A stretch of 64,000 nt of DNA. Source: Montifringilla adamsi (Eukaryota; Chordata; Aves; Passeriformes; Passeridae). The first letter of the stretch is position 1; the number at the start of each line of letters is the position of its first letter. The notes beneath the pieces were generated by a model, which saw nothing but the letters and a program-made list of their open reading frames with translations, did not search any database and had not been told where the DNA came from. The position numbers and the translations under genes were made by a program. The stretch is taken from positions 65,471 to 129,470 of the forward strand of contig JAGGNK010008781.1 of the NCBI GenBank assembly GCA_017590115.1, written 5' to 3'. This document shows, one piece after another, positions 35,501 through 50,500 of this stretch.

Positions 35501-38500
35501 AGAATAAAAACAATAAAATTAAAAAAAAAATCACAGTAAGCATGGAACTGGGAGATTACAAAGCATTCTGCTTTAACTGATCAGGCCCTGCCAATATGCA
35601 GGCCAGCAGAACAGTTTTGGAAAGCATGGAAACAATCCTGTTACCTGATGAAATTTATTATACATCTCAAGGACTGAGAGATTCACATTGTGTAAGTGCT
35701 CTTCTAAGAAGTTAAACTGCAAACATCCAGATAGCATTCACTGAATCTCACTTCTTTGTCTATTATTTTGGCCTTTACTAAATGCTACACTGTCTCACAA
35801 ATTCTCTGGCAGAGTTGTTCTTCAGAATTTTATTTGCATGACTGAAGCAAATCTGACAAAAGTAATGCCAACACATGATTTGACAATTCTTGTTTAGCAG
35901 GAATGGATTAGGAAAGAGCTCTGTAAATAGGGAGAATTTATAGCCATATGAGAACAGAAAGAGTACTTCAGTGCATTTGCATATATGCAGTATTCATAAG
36001 CCCAGAACACACATTAGTTATTCTGGGGTTACACTACTTAATCAATACATAAAGTCAAAATTAGAAATTAACCAGAACGTGCTTATTGCAACAAAACAAA
36101 ACCCTAGCACTGTGTCTGGCTCAAACAGAATCAACTAGCGAAGGACATTATCAATAATATTACAAACAGCTTATATGTCTTTTACAGAAATTGGAATCCT
36201 ATGTTAGATCAAAACTGCAAAGAGTGAAGAATGTCAGAACTGTAAAGAGTTAATCAACAATTCTTTCAGTTCAGTAAAATCCAAAAATACTCCAGATTCT
36301 TTTCTGCCACTCTATCTTTTTTCCTCCAGGTTCCTCAAAGCTTATAGTGAAATATTCCCTGACTGAGAATTAATAACCAGCTGTCTACCAGCAATGGAAG
36401 TGTATTATTTGTGTATTCATTGATTTGTGTAACAAAGCAAGCTGTTACTTCTATTTAGAAGTTTGTCAGTCCTAGTATTCATAAACTGTCCCAAAATATT
36501 AATTTGAAGAGATAAAAGTATTTCTTATAGAACATGCTCCTACAAAATTTGTTCTATAGGAACTCAAAGACTCTATAGTTTTATCAGGGTTACTCTGCTG
36601 CACTAAAAAACAGCTATTAACAGTACACTGACCATGGTATGGTCTTCAAAAACAGAGAAAATTTTAACAGGGCCAACTGCAAAGAAATTAGTGGCTGTGA
36701 ATCTGTCTGATGTGTGGATCAATATGCCTTTTTATTTTGAAAACTAAAAATCAATGCATAAATATCCTTAACTCCTCACCTATCTTAATTAAAATAGCAG
36801 TTCCTGATATTTACCTTTTCTCCCCCCATTTAATAGTGACTGAAGTATTTATGCTATAAGGAATTACAACCCTCATGTAGTTTTTGGTAGCAGGGTTATT
36901 GAAATTAAAAAAAGTTCCAAATGCTAGGAAGTTATCTACCCCCTAAATGACACATTAGTATGCAACATTAATGTTTTTCCTTTATCTTGCTTTTTCACAA
37001 GGACAAATTTACAAGCAAACCCAACATCCCTTCCCACGCAAATCAGAAGATGTAGATACCTACAGTCTACAAAAAAAGTTAAGAAAGAAGTGAATGGCTC
37101 GGAAATATTCTAAAGAATTTTTTTGTTTAAATACTTATAGGATGGATTTTATTAGTCAATTACATTTTGCTCAAAAATTAACAAAGAAAATACACAAATG
37201 TTATACGCTGATATTATTCCAAAAAGGCATGCAGGAATATCGCCAGTCCATTGCTAAAAAAGTAGGATAAACTACAAAATTTTACATATCTTTCTCACTC
37301 AACTTTTTAACATACTTTCTTTATATTACAGCCACTGTAGTTACCTCCTGTTGCATCTGCAATCAGTGTCTTTAAATGCATCTTTAGTCTGAAACATGGC
37401 TGAAAGTCTGAAACACTACTGAAAAAGCTTAAGAAACCAAACCAGTGCTACATATTTATTTACAAGCTGATTTAGACATCATAACGCAGCATACTGGGTT
37501 CTCAGGGTAAATGGAACAGAGGTTAAACAAATCTGCAATATTATTTCACTCATCTTTCTTCAATACAATTTCTTGACTCAAATGGGCTGTTACAAATAGG
37601 TAAAACAGGCAAGGAGAGTAAAAGGCAGATTATTTGGAATGAATGGAAATGGATGCTTTTTTGAATATCGCAAATGGAAAAACAAGCTTGAAAAACATTT
37701 ATGTTTCAAAATAAGCTTTTATCTACAGAAGTCTATATACATGTATCTATATAAGTGTGCCACTAAGCAAATCACATTTAGCAGGAATATTACATCCAAA
37801 GACATTACGGCATTTTTGACTGTTCATTAAAACAGTACAAGCACTCCCAATACAATAGCCAATTTTACTTTTAAAAAGCAAGGTCACATCAGAAAACATT
37901 TAAATACACATCTGAAATTCTAAATAAACCCTTTAATAATGAAAGCACCTCCAAACCATTTCTACTGGTAAGAAATAGTGAAACTGGTTACTTTAACATT
38001 CTCAAATACAGTGGAATTTTTTGTGTAAGAAAAAAATAGATGCCTTCTCTGAGACTGTACTTCTGTGGAAGAAAAAAACATTTCTAGAACATCAGTTTAC
38101 TGAGAAGTAGGATAGGGTGTAGTTTTTTGTTGAGAAGCTCACTAGCAGTAAGTTCAGATGTGAGCAAGAACATTCATCTGCTCTTCTGAAAAAGAGTCAG
38201 CTGTCACTGGTTATTTCAGGCGTTCTCTTAAAGAAAAGTATCAAAGGAACCTTAGCTTAGAAATATCCGTGTCCTTGACAAATTCCCTCGAGAAAAAGAG
38301 CAGAACTGCAAATATGGGATGTTTGGCATTATCATTGTCTCTTTTCATTCACTCTTCAATATATAACTGAAAAGAGAAGCACTGAACACTTGTGTCGGGG
38401 AAATTTGTTAGCAGTAGCAATGAAAAACCCAAACAGGATCTCTTTTGGGATGTGACCACACTTAATTCACATATCTGCTACCCTCTGCTAGTATGGATCA

Positions 38501-41500
38501 CCTAAACTGCAGGTATGTCTCTTTCAACTGTTCTCTTGAAAGTGTTTTGAGGGGTAATCCATTATTTATTTGGAAAAAATCAAGAACTGGGCAATGAACT
38601 ACTTGCTAGGTACTGGAATTCTTTCTGAGGGAAAGTAAACAATGGAAAGCCATGTCATTCTTTCTTGTAGCCAGTCTGTCACAATCAATATCTTAAATTT
38701 TCCATCACTATCCAGAGATTACATTTTGCTTGACTAGTGCAACGAAGAGTGATTTTACCGGCTTTTCTGAAAGCAATGTAATTCCAAACCCAGGAACCCA
38801 AGATTCTACTTCAACAATATTTGTACAACAGTATTTGTAATGTACAACAAAACCACCAATATACACATCAAATAAGAAAGTATCACAGCCTAAGTAAGCC
38901 ATCCCAATACTCTTGCAAGGTGAGCATTCCAACACTTGGATCACTAGTACGTAGTTAAAATATGGAAGCTCCTTTTCCTTTCCTGTCTAACTGACCTAGG
39001 AATTGTGCAGCCTACTTCTCTACCAATTCTTTAATGACAGATGAGAGATATATGTAAGATAATGGAAAAAGCTTAACAGTGTTTAAAATTCAAATTTCTC
39101 CCCATTTAGAAAAGCTTCTATTTCATCAATCAAGTTCATAACACACTGTCAGTCACATTCTAGAGGTAAGTTTTCTACTAGCTTTACGGGAAAGAGAAAT
39201 TTATTTCTTGCTTACCTCACTACTGAAGGAATTCTCCTCAATCTTCTCAGTTTCTGCCTCTGCCAGAGGGTTTTTGAGGGTCTGCAAGAACAAGGCAGCT
39301 TTCCTTTTGCGTTCTGCTTGTAGCTGCTTCTCCTTTGATTCTTTGGAGGCCTGTGCAAGCTTCTCCCTTGCTGCAGCTGCTAATCTATCCTCTAGTTTCT
39401 GCTTTGCTAAAAAGAGAATTAAGCATTAAGTTTAGAGTGAGTCATGCTTTGGGAACTCAGGCTTCCTTAAAACAATCACCTGTCCCCATCACAAACGAGC
39501 AAGCAGCCCCTCCAGCCGTTCTCAACCTTTTCAATACAGCCATTCAATGACATAAGAACATCAGCTTGAAATTAAGAAACTCCAAGCACCTTAATTAACA
39601 GATACATCATCTGCTTAATGTAAAGCAGACGTAAAGAAGTACAGGTGAAACAAAAACTTTTAACTTAAAATTACAAGAAAATCCAATCCTGATTATTCAG
39701 GATACTTGTCCTTTTCTATCTATAAAAGCTACCTAAAGAAAGTAGCTCCGTAAATTGAGAAGCTTTTTCTTTTAAGTCTTAAAGTGATGCTAACTCTCCA
39801 GTTTGCTCTTTCCACTGATGTGATCTTCACAGTTTCCAGCCCTATTTAAATATATGTTAATATGTTTATAGAAAGAGCTGCTCCAGAAACTGTTTCATCA
39901 TTGTAACAACCAGCAGATTTTGTTGTGGGTGATTACATGTTGTATGTGATTACATGAAGAGAATAAGCCAACTGATTTAACTATGCATCTAACAGCTACT
40001 TTGTGTAATGTTTTTCATCTTCCGCTTTCATTTTTGTGTTTTGTATATGTACAGGCAACTGGATTGTTTTGTTCACAGGTTTTTCAACACACAGATCTTT
40101 CTAAGTGTGTTTTAAACTTCATTTTTATTATTATACCAAATACTTCATATTTGCTTTAGATATGCAATGCCACAGCATACTCTGTGCTACTACAGTTTAC
40201 AAAGCAACTACTACTTAGATGCAAAAAACCACCATTTTGAAAATGAAAAACTAAATACCTGTGGCATACTCATAGTTGTGAGAAATACTGAGTTTTAAAG
40301 CTGGTAAATACTGACAGAACATCCACTTTAACAAGCATACTGGGCTGTGAAACAGTCTTGGGGAGGAATGGGTGAAACTGGATTCTTTTAAAACATCATT
40401 TCATTCAAATTCACACAGCATGCCCTTCTGCCCTAATGCACATTCACACAGTAACAGGAAAAACCCATACAAAGATTTAATGGCATTGCATTATAAGAGC
40501 AACAAAACATCAACAAGGCGATATGAGTCTATATGGGAGTGCTATAGAAATGAAAAACAGCTTGTAGCAATTCACTGTTCGCTGAAGAAAATGACAAACA
40601 GGTATGTCTTTGCTGGGCTTTGTTAATGCAATCTGGAAACTACACAGTCAGTGCTTTACTAGAAGGTTGTAATGAAAAACCAAAATAAAATTCAGAAAGA
40701 TCAGACATTAGGACAAACCATTCAGCCACCCCTGTGTGCTCCAAGTTTGATTTTGCCTGAACGAATGAAGATTTCATTGTTAAAAGTAAGAAGGAAATTG
40801 TGAGAACAAAATTCTGATTCATTCTTATTAACATGACACAGAAAATATTCAAAACACCTAAAATGTCACACATGGCAGTTTCACAGTTTGTGTGAAGGAC
40901 TCAATACATTTTGTTTTCAGTGCTGCATGGAGTACCTTGTTTAGCTTCCAACTCCTCCTGTGTAAGTTGAGGCTTTTTCTCTTCAGGAGCAGTACAAGGA
41001 GCGGTAATTGCTGGAGTATGGTTTGATGCACTGTTAGCATTCTCTTGGCCTTCCTTTCCCTCCTCATCCTCCTCATCGCTGTCATCATCTAATTTAACAC
41101 GGTTTTTCTCCAAAGGAAGAAGGTCGTTTTCTTTGGCCTTGATTGCAAAGCTTATTGGAGCAAAGGATGCTGTGAATGAATGGGTAAGATTTCACACATC
41201 ATTAGACTACAGTAGAAGGCAGGTTCAATTTCCTGACTTCACCTATTACTCCTGCAGACTACACCTCAAAAAAAAATCATCCTATTATGCTAATTATTTT
41301 GGTGAAAAGGACAACATAATCCTTTTTTAACTCTTCTGTGTTCTTAAACAAACATTGGAAACTTCATTTGCTGTGTAAAGAGCTCAAAAAAAAAAAAAAA
41401 ATCCAAAACCTCAGCATTAATCTCTAACCCATTTATCCAAAATGACACTTTTAAGAAAAAAGAATGGAAGAACAGAATTTCTCACTACTTAGTACCATAC

Positions 41501-44500
41501 AGTCTGCTGCAATACTTATGTTTCTCAAGATGCTTTTTGCATATATGCCCTATGAGATTGCAATTAGGGACATTTAAATACAGTAATTAAATTACATACC
41601 ATGGTTTATAAAAGATAAGCTTTGATTCTGGTAATCCTGGGGTAAGGAAATATGCTCAGAAACAAAGAACTCCAGAATTCCAAGGGAAGAGGTAACCGTG
41701 ATTTCCAATTTTTTCATGGGATAGAACAAATCCTAAAATGGGATTTTATTTCCTCAGAGGCAGAAGAAAAGTCTAGTATGGATGTTATGTCTGTCTTGGA
41801 GGCAAATACTGCATTTAGGTTATAATAAATTGGGATTTGTACCATATTAAAGGAAATGAAAATAAGTTTATAGGAATCAGATTGCCACGAAATGACTCAC
41901 TGGTTATATTCCATTATGTAAATTTGAACAGATTACTACCATTAAAGTACAGGTTCCAGTTTGCCACTTACTAATAGCAGGACAACTGAAACAATACATA
42001 TTTCTTGGTGTACATTGCAGCTCTTAATAAGTCATCTTTGAAGGCAGGGAAGATTGTTCCTTCACCAGGGAAGCTACTCAGGCTGTTCTGAGAAGAAACT
42101 GCAGAGTCTGGACAGTCAGACAGTCACAGCAAAGAGCCCACCCAGTGTTTGCTGGTTGTGGAGGAAATGGGATCGCAGTGAGAAGCGGCAAGAGAGAATT
42201 CCAAAGAACCACAGGGAGTAGATGAAATTATCAGTAATTAGGTAAGCCACTCAGGTGGCAGGAAGCCCATCCACTGAAGCCCAGTTAAAGAGTGCTTTTT
42301 CTGTTTTGATTTTTTTTTCAATGGCTTTCAGTTCTAGTTAAAAGATGCACATCTTTAGGTTTTACTGAAAGTAAGAATTTTTAAAATATCTTCTCCTGAC
42401 AGGACAATAAATCAGCTCCCAGACAGAAACAATAATTTCTCCAACTCAGGACACTAACAGTGTGCTAGCTAGCTTTGAATGGCTTCCAGAGAGATCTTCC
42501 CATTCTGTCCCTCTGCTGCCATAACTGCAAGAGGAAAAACATTTCATTTAGAAATGAAAGGGGTCTGTTCTTCCAGCATAACTAATGTCCAACATGAAAA
42601 GAATGAGCAACAAGCCTAGACCACTTCCTCCACATGTGTCCTTTCAAATAAGGCCACTGCTTTTCTTCAGAATGAATGATTTCATTCTTGCACAAAACTT
42701 GTAACTGTCAAGTTGAAAATGACAAAAAAAGATTTTACTGGCATCTCTGATAAAAGCCTTCAACTTTGCACAAAACTGAAGTAAAACAATTTATTGTGTC
42801 AGACCATAAATACCTGATAGTCTGATAAGAAAGAAATATGAAAATAATCAAATTACTTATTGCAGACATTTTTTGATGCCTTCAGTGAAAATGTATTCTT
42901 CACATGATTAAACTCTTTTCCCTACTTTCCCCTGCCTTCTTTTCTTTCTTTATATATAAGTTATCAAATATTTTCATGCCAAATAAATCATGTTACCATA
43001 CCTTTCACCAGTTTACCATCACTGACAGCTTTAGGAGGAATATCCTTTTTAGTTCCTGCAACTCCCTTAGCACTCGGCTCAGATGCATCTTCAGGTGCAT
43101 GCTCATCAGCAAATTGAGTCTCACTCTGTGTATCATTGGCAGTGTCTGCTGGAACATCTTCAGAAGAAGATACTCCCTTTTCAAAAGAAATGAGCAGAAT
43201 TACTAACAGGACACTTATGAAGTCATTAATACAATGTCTGTGGAGCTGCAGTTTTGTCAGCCATTAGAAAAATCACATTATCAGCAAATCACACAACAGC
43301 TGATTTTACATCACTCAGCACTCATGACCATAATTCTGCCTCATGTAAACCCACAGGCTGTAAAACCTACAAACCACAGTAAGAACGTGTTATTTTACAG
43401 CAAAAAAAATGTTCTTCAGCTCATACACTTTTGCCAAAAACTGCTTTAAAATTATATTTAAAAATTAGACCCTAAAAGCATGTACTTCTTTTGTACATTT
43501 ATTTAGGTCTTGATTTCCAGGGTCCCAAACCAAATCCATAAAGTCAACTCCAAGGGAGAGGGTGAAAGCTTATGACACTTTTTCCTCATGTACAACTGCA
43601 TGTGAATTTTTCGCATAATCAGATTTCACAGGAATAATGTTCGCTTTGTTCCAACATTCTGCTGAAGAACACTGGGCCTAGCAAGGTTTTTGTTGCAACA
43701 GATGTGCTGAGATTTTCAAGGAAGTAAGAATTACTAGTTCTACCATTACACGACTGAATCATTCAGCGTGATTTCTGAACTCACAGCAAAAAATTTCAAG
43801 AAGGATATTACAGAACATTGAAAGTATTTACACGGTGAGTCATGTGGTAACATTAAGTAATTTAACATAGCGAACCAAGAGTTTGGTTGCTCTGGCTGTT
43901 AAGCATACATGACATTGAAACGGAGGCATTTAGCAGATCTTCCCTGCAGCCATTCCCGGACCAGCAGAATTGATTTCTGAAAGTCCTCGAAGGGGAAAAG
44001 CACAAAGAAACCAAGCACTTCACCCCGTATTTACTGAAGTCAATGGTACGGTTTCTTATTAATTTTAATGGCCAAAAGGAAAAGCATCAGTTGCATTAGT
44101 TGCCTATACATATACTACTACAGCATCAAGATAATATTAAAATCATTATTTTAAGAAACTTAAGAGAATAGCATTATCTACAAAGCCATGCAGTACAAAA
44201 ATATGCATTGCTACGCTTGACCTCAAGGGACTTAAACTGGCTTCAGTTCCTTTTTAGCTGTACTCATTTGAACATTTAAAATGAATCCCTCACTATTATG
44301 CTTTGGTTAGTGTACAATTTCCCCCCAACTACATGTTAACAAGTCCTTATTAATTATGTGAGTATTATGAATTCAACCCACTGGTTTGCAAATTACACTT
44401 TCTAGAACAACAGTCAGCATTGTAGCACAGGACAATTTTGGTTGTAATTTATCAGCTGAATAAGATCATATTTACCACGGCTTATCTTTATAAATAGTGA

Positions 44501-47500
44501 TTCCAAAACATTTTTTCACTATTAAAACAGAACATCAGACACAAGTGTTCCAAACAGCAACCATTATTGAATTTCTTCATTTTCCACAAAGCAATTCCGA
44601 GGAGTTTACCCACAGGCCTACCTTCTTCAGTTTAAGGCTCCCCAATCTAAGCCTTGAGATGACAAATGACATAGGGCCTAAAAAAAAAATAGCTCTTTCC
44701 CATGAAAAGTTAACATCAGATAATGTAGTTCTGATATTATTTGCAATTTTCTTTTCAGTAAGAGAACAATCTAATTAGCTAACATGAGAATAGTTAAAAA
44801 CATGGATGCCAAGTCTGCCTACCACCTTCTAATAACACGGACTAGAAGAAGCAAAGCAAGTAGGAAACTGCTGTGAGATTCTGAAGCTTCAGTACTGCTG
44901 CAGTCATGACTGGACTCTAACAAACCTCCCTCAGAAAAAGGCGCATCAGAAAGCTCCTCCAGCCTCTGTGCTACTGTTGTACAAAGAAGGACGAGGCATA
45001 TGGGAAGGTATGGGGGTTAAAAGCCAGAGCTAACCTTTCTGACAGCAGAACACTAACCACAATCCTACAAAGCTCAAAACCTACACAAAGCATATTTCGC
45101 TCGTACAGAAAGCCAGAAGATTTTCAGGTTGTCATTTTATATTACAGCCACAGTGGAGTGGCAGATAGTAAAAAGCAAGAATTAAATATCACACCATCTC
45201 ACAGATCCTTACTTTAATGCTGTACAAAACCAAAAAACAAAAAAAAGCATTCACATCCTTTGCTGATCAATTTCTCCCTAATTCAGCGTTCCACTTTTAA
45301 AATGTCTCATGGTAAGACAACTGGCAAGTCCTTTTCTCACATTTACGGCATTTTTAATAGAAGTATATTTAAAAATACATGTACCTGGCAGTTGTCACCG
45401 CTCTCTTTTTGAAGGAAGAACTGTTTTTTAAATTCATAATATGCATTATACTGGTGCCATGGTTGCAGGAATTCAAACCTTTTGAAAGAAAATTGAGCAT
45501 GTGAAGATGCACATGAACATAGCTAATACTAACAATCCTTTATCATCTAGTCTTCTCTAGCAAATGGAATGTTATTTGATGTTTGGAAGCACTCTTACTT
45601 AAGGTTAAACTTCAGAGGATACAAATTTAGAGCATGCTTACTAGAGAGATTTTTGATAATTTGAGCCATAATGCTTTCCCATTGCCATTAAGTAGGTCCC
45701 TAAATCTCAATTTAAAAAACAAGCAAACAAACGATAATACTTTTCTTTTCAAAACCTGCATGTCCTGTAATTTAATATCTTAAAAATTTAAAACTTTAAC
45801 TTTTGAAATAGCAGTTTAAATAACATTTTCTCTTACCTGAGATCATTCTTGGCACGAACACTAGTTTCAAATTTTACCCCATTCCTAGCAACATACTCAG
45901 CTAGCTTGTCAATGACAGGTTGGATATCTGGTGGTGGAGGTATAATGGCAACCACTGGAGCAATTGTGCTGAAAATGTCAAGAGTAAATGGTTTTTTTAA
46001 AATAGAACATAAATATCTTTCAGACTGTTGCCTTAACAAAAAAAAAGGAAAACAAACAAACCCAAAAGCCCACCCAAAACCGAACAAACACAACACAAAC
46101 AAAAAACTAAAACAAAAAACCACCACCACCAAAACCCCCAAAAACAAACAAACAAAAAATACAGAGAGGTTTGTTCTCTGTGTTCATCACACAGTTAAAA
46201 TAGCTTGATTCAATAACAGAACCCTTACTAAACGCCCCGTATTGAAGTCCAGGGACGAGACTCCCCCAGCCAACAAGCAAACGCGCGTGAGGTACCTCGT
46301 AGATGTTGTGGTAGAAGCCAACCCACTGGCGCTGTCAGTTGAGTCTGGGGGAGGCGGGGGCGTGGTACCCGGAGGGGGAGGAACAGTCGCTACCCCGGTA
46401 GCGCTGGACACTGTCACCCCGGGGGGCAGGGCGTTGTAGTAGGCAGCAACATCGATTCCCGGAGGTGGAGGCGCCAGGCAATAGGTTCCATCAGGGAGCA
46501 TGTAGTAGCTGTAATACATGGCTGCCACAGTCGCTACAAAGACACATTTAAGAACAAACTGCTAATTAGAAGAAAACCACCCAATGCAATGCAGTATTAC
46601 ATCAATGCAAACACATCGAGAATCCAGATTGACGTAACACACTAGGAAATGGCATCTCATTTCTTGTGTCAAAAAAAAAACAACAAAACCAAACCCAAAG
46701 CAAAAAAGGAAAGGCTCCTATTAACAGATTTAGGGTGAGTAAGAAATATGTAGATTAAGGGACAGAATGCAAATGTACTGAAGGTCACAGATGTGAATAA
46801 AGAAGTGAACTAGAGCAGGCATATTTGAAAAGGAGCTAGTGTGAAATCATACTTCCTAATCTAATTAATGTCTGGCAATTTAACTCCATTAAACTATGCT
46901 TTCATTAAGAAAGAAATATACATATATTCAAAATTACCATTAACAAACTAAACCACTAGAATCACTATATACATATTAAACCCTTATATTACTATATATA
47001 GAGACACACCTACTTACTTAAACCTCAAAAAGTAGACAGGTTTTGCAAATCAACAGCAACATAATGAACCATGCATTTGCACACATTTTTCGCAGTAAAG
47101 GCTTCTCTGATTCTAAATATTTCTTGAGAGCGCAAAGGCATATTATGTCTTTCTATCTTCCTTTAAGGACAGTATTTTATAATGCTCTAATCAGCTTAAT
47201 AGATTTACAAGAAGTATCCACCATATAAATGTGTTTCCTGCAGAAGAACTATGTATAAAAAGAAAATATTAATGTAAAGTATTTCAAATTAATTACAGTA
47301 AGAGTTTGCATTTCTGGAAGCAAGGTTTAATAAATGCATTAGATTTCAATTAATTATTCTCTTAAAAGTTTCATAAACATTCTCATGTGGCAGTATTTAC
47401 TTTCTTCAAAGAAGAAATTGTCTGTACCAAGAACAGAACAAAGTTCTGCTAAGTTTTAAAAGCAGGGAAACTGACCTTGTTTTGGTACTAAATTATAATC

Positions 47501-50500
47501 TCCCAGTTTCTCTCACATACATTCAGGTTCAAACCTGACATGAAAGTAATCAAAAAACTGACTAGCTCTGTTCTATCAAGATACTTATTCTGATTTTCGT
47601 CTTTCTTGAAATAACCAGTGATTTTCAATTTCTTCACAGAAATCTTACTTCAATTTTAAGATTTCCTTATGGTACAGTTTTAAATACAAATTACTTCCAT
47701 GCATATTTCTCCCCACACATTACACTGACAACACCTGTAATCCTTTGGGGGTTCTGAATCTATAATGCATAAAAATCAACTCAGATTATTATGGTGATAA
47801 CTGATCTGCAGCAACGTTCCTGAAAAACCAAGAATTCAATCAGCATCATACTACTTGTTACTTACAAATGTATAATAACATGAAACTCTACTGTAGCAAA
47901 GGCTTCACTACAAATTTTCTTATATCTCAGTAGTGTTACATTGTCAGCCCCATAAATGAAAGAGAAGTTGTATTTCTATATTTAAGGAATCAAGGACTTT
48001 CAGAATTCTGAAAGCTGAAAAGCATTAAGAGGCACATAAACTCATTTAAGCTTGACTATCTTTTTAAGTATCAGAATTTACAAAATCTGCAGGAACAAAA
48101 TAATATAATAATAAGGGTATTGTGCTAAATGTACTCACAGACTGGAGACTTGGCCTCCTGCCTGCCCACCACCCCCCCTCTCCCCCAATTTCTGGTTTTC
48201 CTGAGATGCAATTCAACAGATACTCAGAACGGACCTTCAAAGATGCAGGAGATTGCAAAGGAACAAATACACAGGATGAAGCATGAAGCCAACATATTCT
48301 CTTCCCACCAGCATCCACACACAATTCATCAAAACACACCACCAGCTGCCTCCTCACAAAGCACTTACAATCAGAGGAATATTCTGCTTGTGATGTCTGC
48401 ACAGCTGCCCCGTCTGTTGACTGTGGCGTAGATGAATTATTATCTGATTGTGCTTTGCGCACCAGTGCTGCAAGGGGGTGATCAGGGTCTACTACCTTCA
48501 AAGGCTGAAAATATTTTGAAGTAGGAAAAAAGATTAAAATTGGAAGTACATATTTTAAGAACAGTAGCATCAACATATTTGGGAAAGCAAATTTGTCTAT
48601 GTTAATAGACATCAATAATTATGTGTAAACACTGAAGTTACTGTTTTTGTAGTTCTCATATCAGAAACAATGCATTTGAAAATAAGTGAAAAACAAGACA
48701 AAAACCACTTTCATGTAAACAGAAATTAATGACAGAAAAAAAAAAAAAAAGTGGTTATTCCCGTTAGCCAATGACTGCCATGTCTGGGATAAGGCACAAA
48801 ACCTGCCTTCTCTAAATATCAGACAGCACCACAGCCATTCCTCTGAAAGCCTCAAATACGTACAACTATCTGTCACTGCCATCATTCCATCACTGCCCAG
48901 TGTCAGAAAATAAAAACAACTAACACATCTAGCAAAATTTACATTTAATGAGTAGTAAATTCTGATGAACAGTTATTTGCTGGAACTGTTATTTCATGTC
49001 AACATTTCATCTAATAAAATCTAAGAAGAAAAAGATTTCTCTCTCAGCCTATCTACAGAAGGCATAAAATACCTTAATCTCTTTGCTTCAACACAGGTTC
49101 TGTAGGATAAATCCCTGAGTGGTGCCCTCAATACCAGAGGGCATCAGAAACAGAAATATAATTCCTTGGAAATGGAAAAATAACAATTTGTGTACTAGAG
49201 AAAAGGTAACTCAAAAGTTTACCAAAACAGACTTAAATTATAGTCTGAAAAGAACCCCAGACCTCTGTCAACAAAAGACCTGAGCACCTGCATATTAGAA
49301 TTTCTGTGTCCATGAATCAGGTGTTTTACAAGATAAAAAGGTAATTTTATTAATGTCAAGTACCTTCATGAGCTCTTCAAGCCTACTGCATTTTTTAGAT
49401 GCAAAAAGACTTGGATGAAGATAATTTCCATCATCGTCATCATCGTCATCATCATCTTCCTCAGATTTGACTCTCGAGTCTAAATAAAAGCAATGTCTGA
49501 ATTTTATTTGGGTTTGCTATGATTTTGCTTTTGGGGAGAATGATGATACAGGACAAGCATGAATTCTCAGGAAAGCATCATTCATGTAAATCAGCTTAGT
49601 CACTAAAGCACAGATCCAAGATATTGCCCAACATCAATAAAACTAAATCCTAAATGGACAGACCAACCTTCTGTTGGACTTGAGCTATATGGCTGTTTCT
49701 AAAACTTCCATATCATAGCAGCTCCTGTAGCTGAAAGTTTCCACAAACAATATTTTTTCCTTTAAATCTCCAATTTAAGCAAAATTTTGAATCATCATAT
49801 CAATCTCAGCTGCAGTTGAATTTCAGAAAAACGTGGCTATTTTAACAGAACACCCAGCATGTGTTTCAGGATGATTCCCATCCTGAAGCCAGCATTTGCC
49901 AAGGAACAACTCACGTTTTTTCTCGTCAGCTTTACTTTCTGAAGGAGCCGCATAACGTCCTTCTTTCATTGCCTTCTGGATGAACTTGTAGTAGGGATTG
50001 AGGTAGTGATCAAACCGCAGAAAGTCAAACTGGGAGTTGCGTGCTTGCTTGGCTTTCAGCATAATCTCAAACTGGGCTCCCTGCTTGCACACAAAGTTTG
50101 CAGTTCGCTCAATGATCGCATGCATTTTTGCCGTTGGTGGCTGTGGGAGTAAAATAACACATATTTGTATTTTCATAAGCAGCTTGTACAGCGTGTTAGA
50201 ACTCCAAAGGGAATCAGAATGAACAGTAGTTCCCTGTCCTTCTTGGCTTTCTTTAGCAACTTAAGTTTCATAATCACTTAAAACTAGTGAAAGTACATCA
50301 GCCCTAAAAAATAACCAAAACAGTCCCAAACTTCCTAAGCTGCTCATTCCATTCCTTTTGCAAGATCCTCTTCCTTTACCAGCACAGCTGTTTCTGCATT
50401 GAACACCAAACTGAAGAGGGCAACAGATCCTGGATGACCTTGGGGTTACAATATCTCAAGGTGCTCTGAAGACTCAACATGTATCATTTCCTTCCCAAAA

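Noticed and set aside
49434..49459. CAT/CGT microsatellite
   Set aside because: It is the complement of the coding Asp run in SFSWAP exon 6, not an independent repeat.
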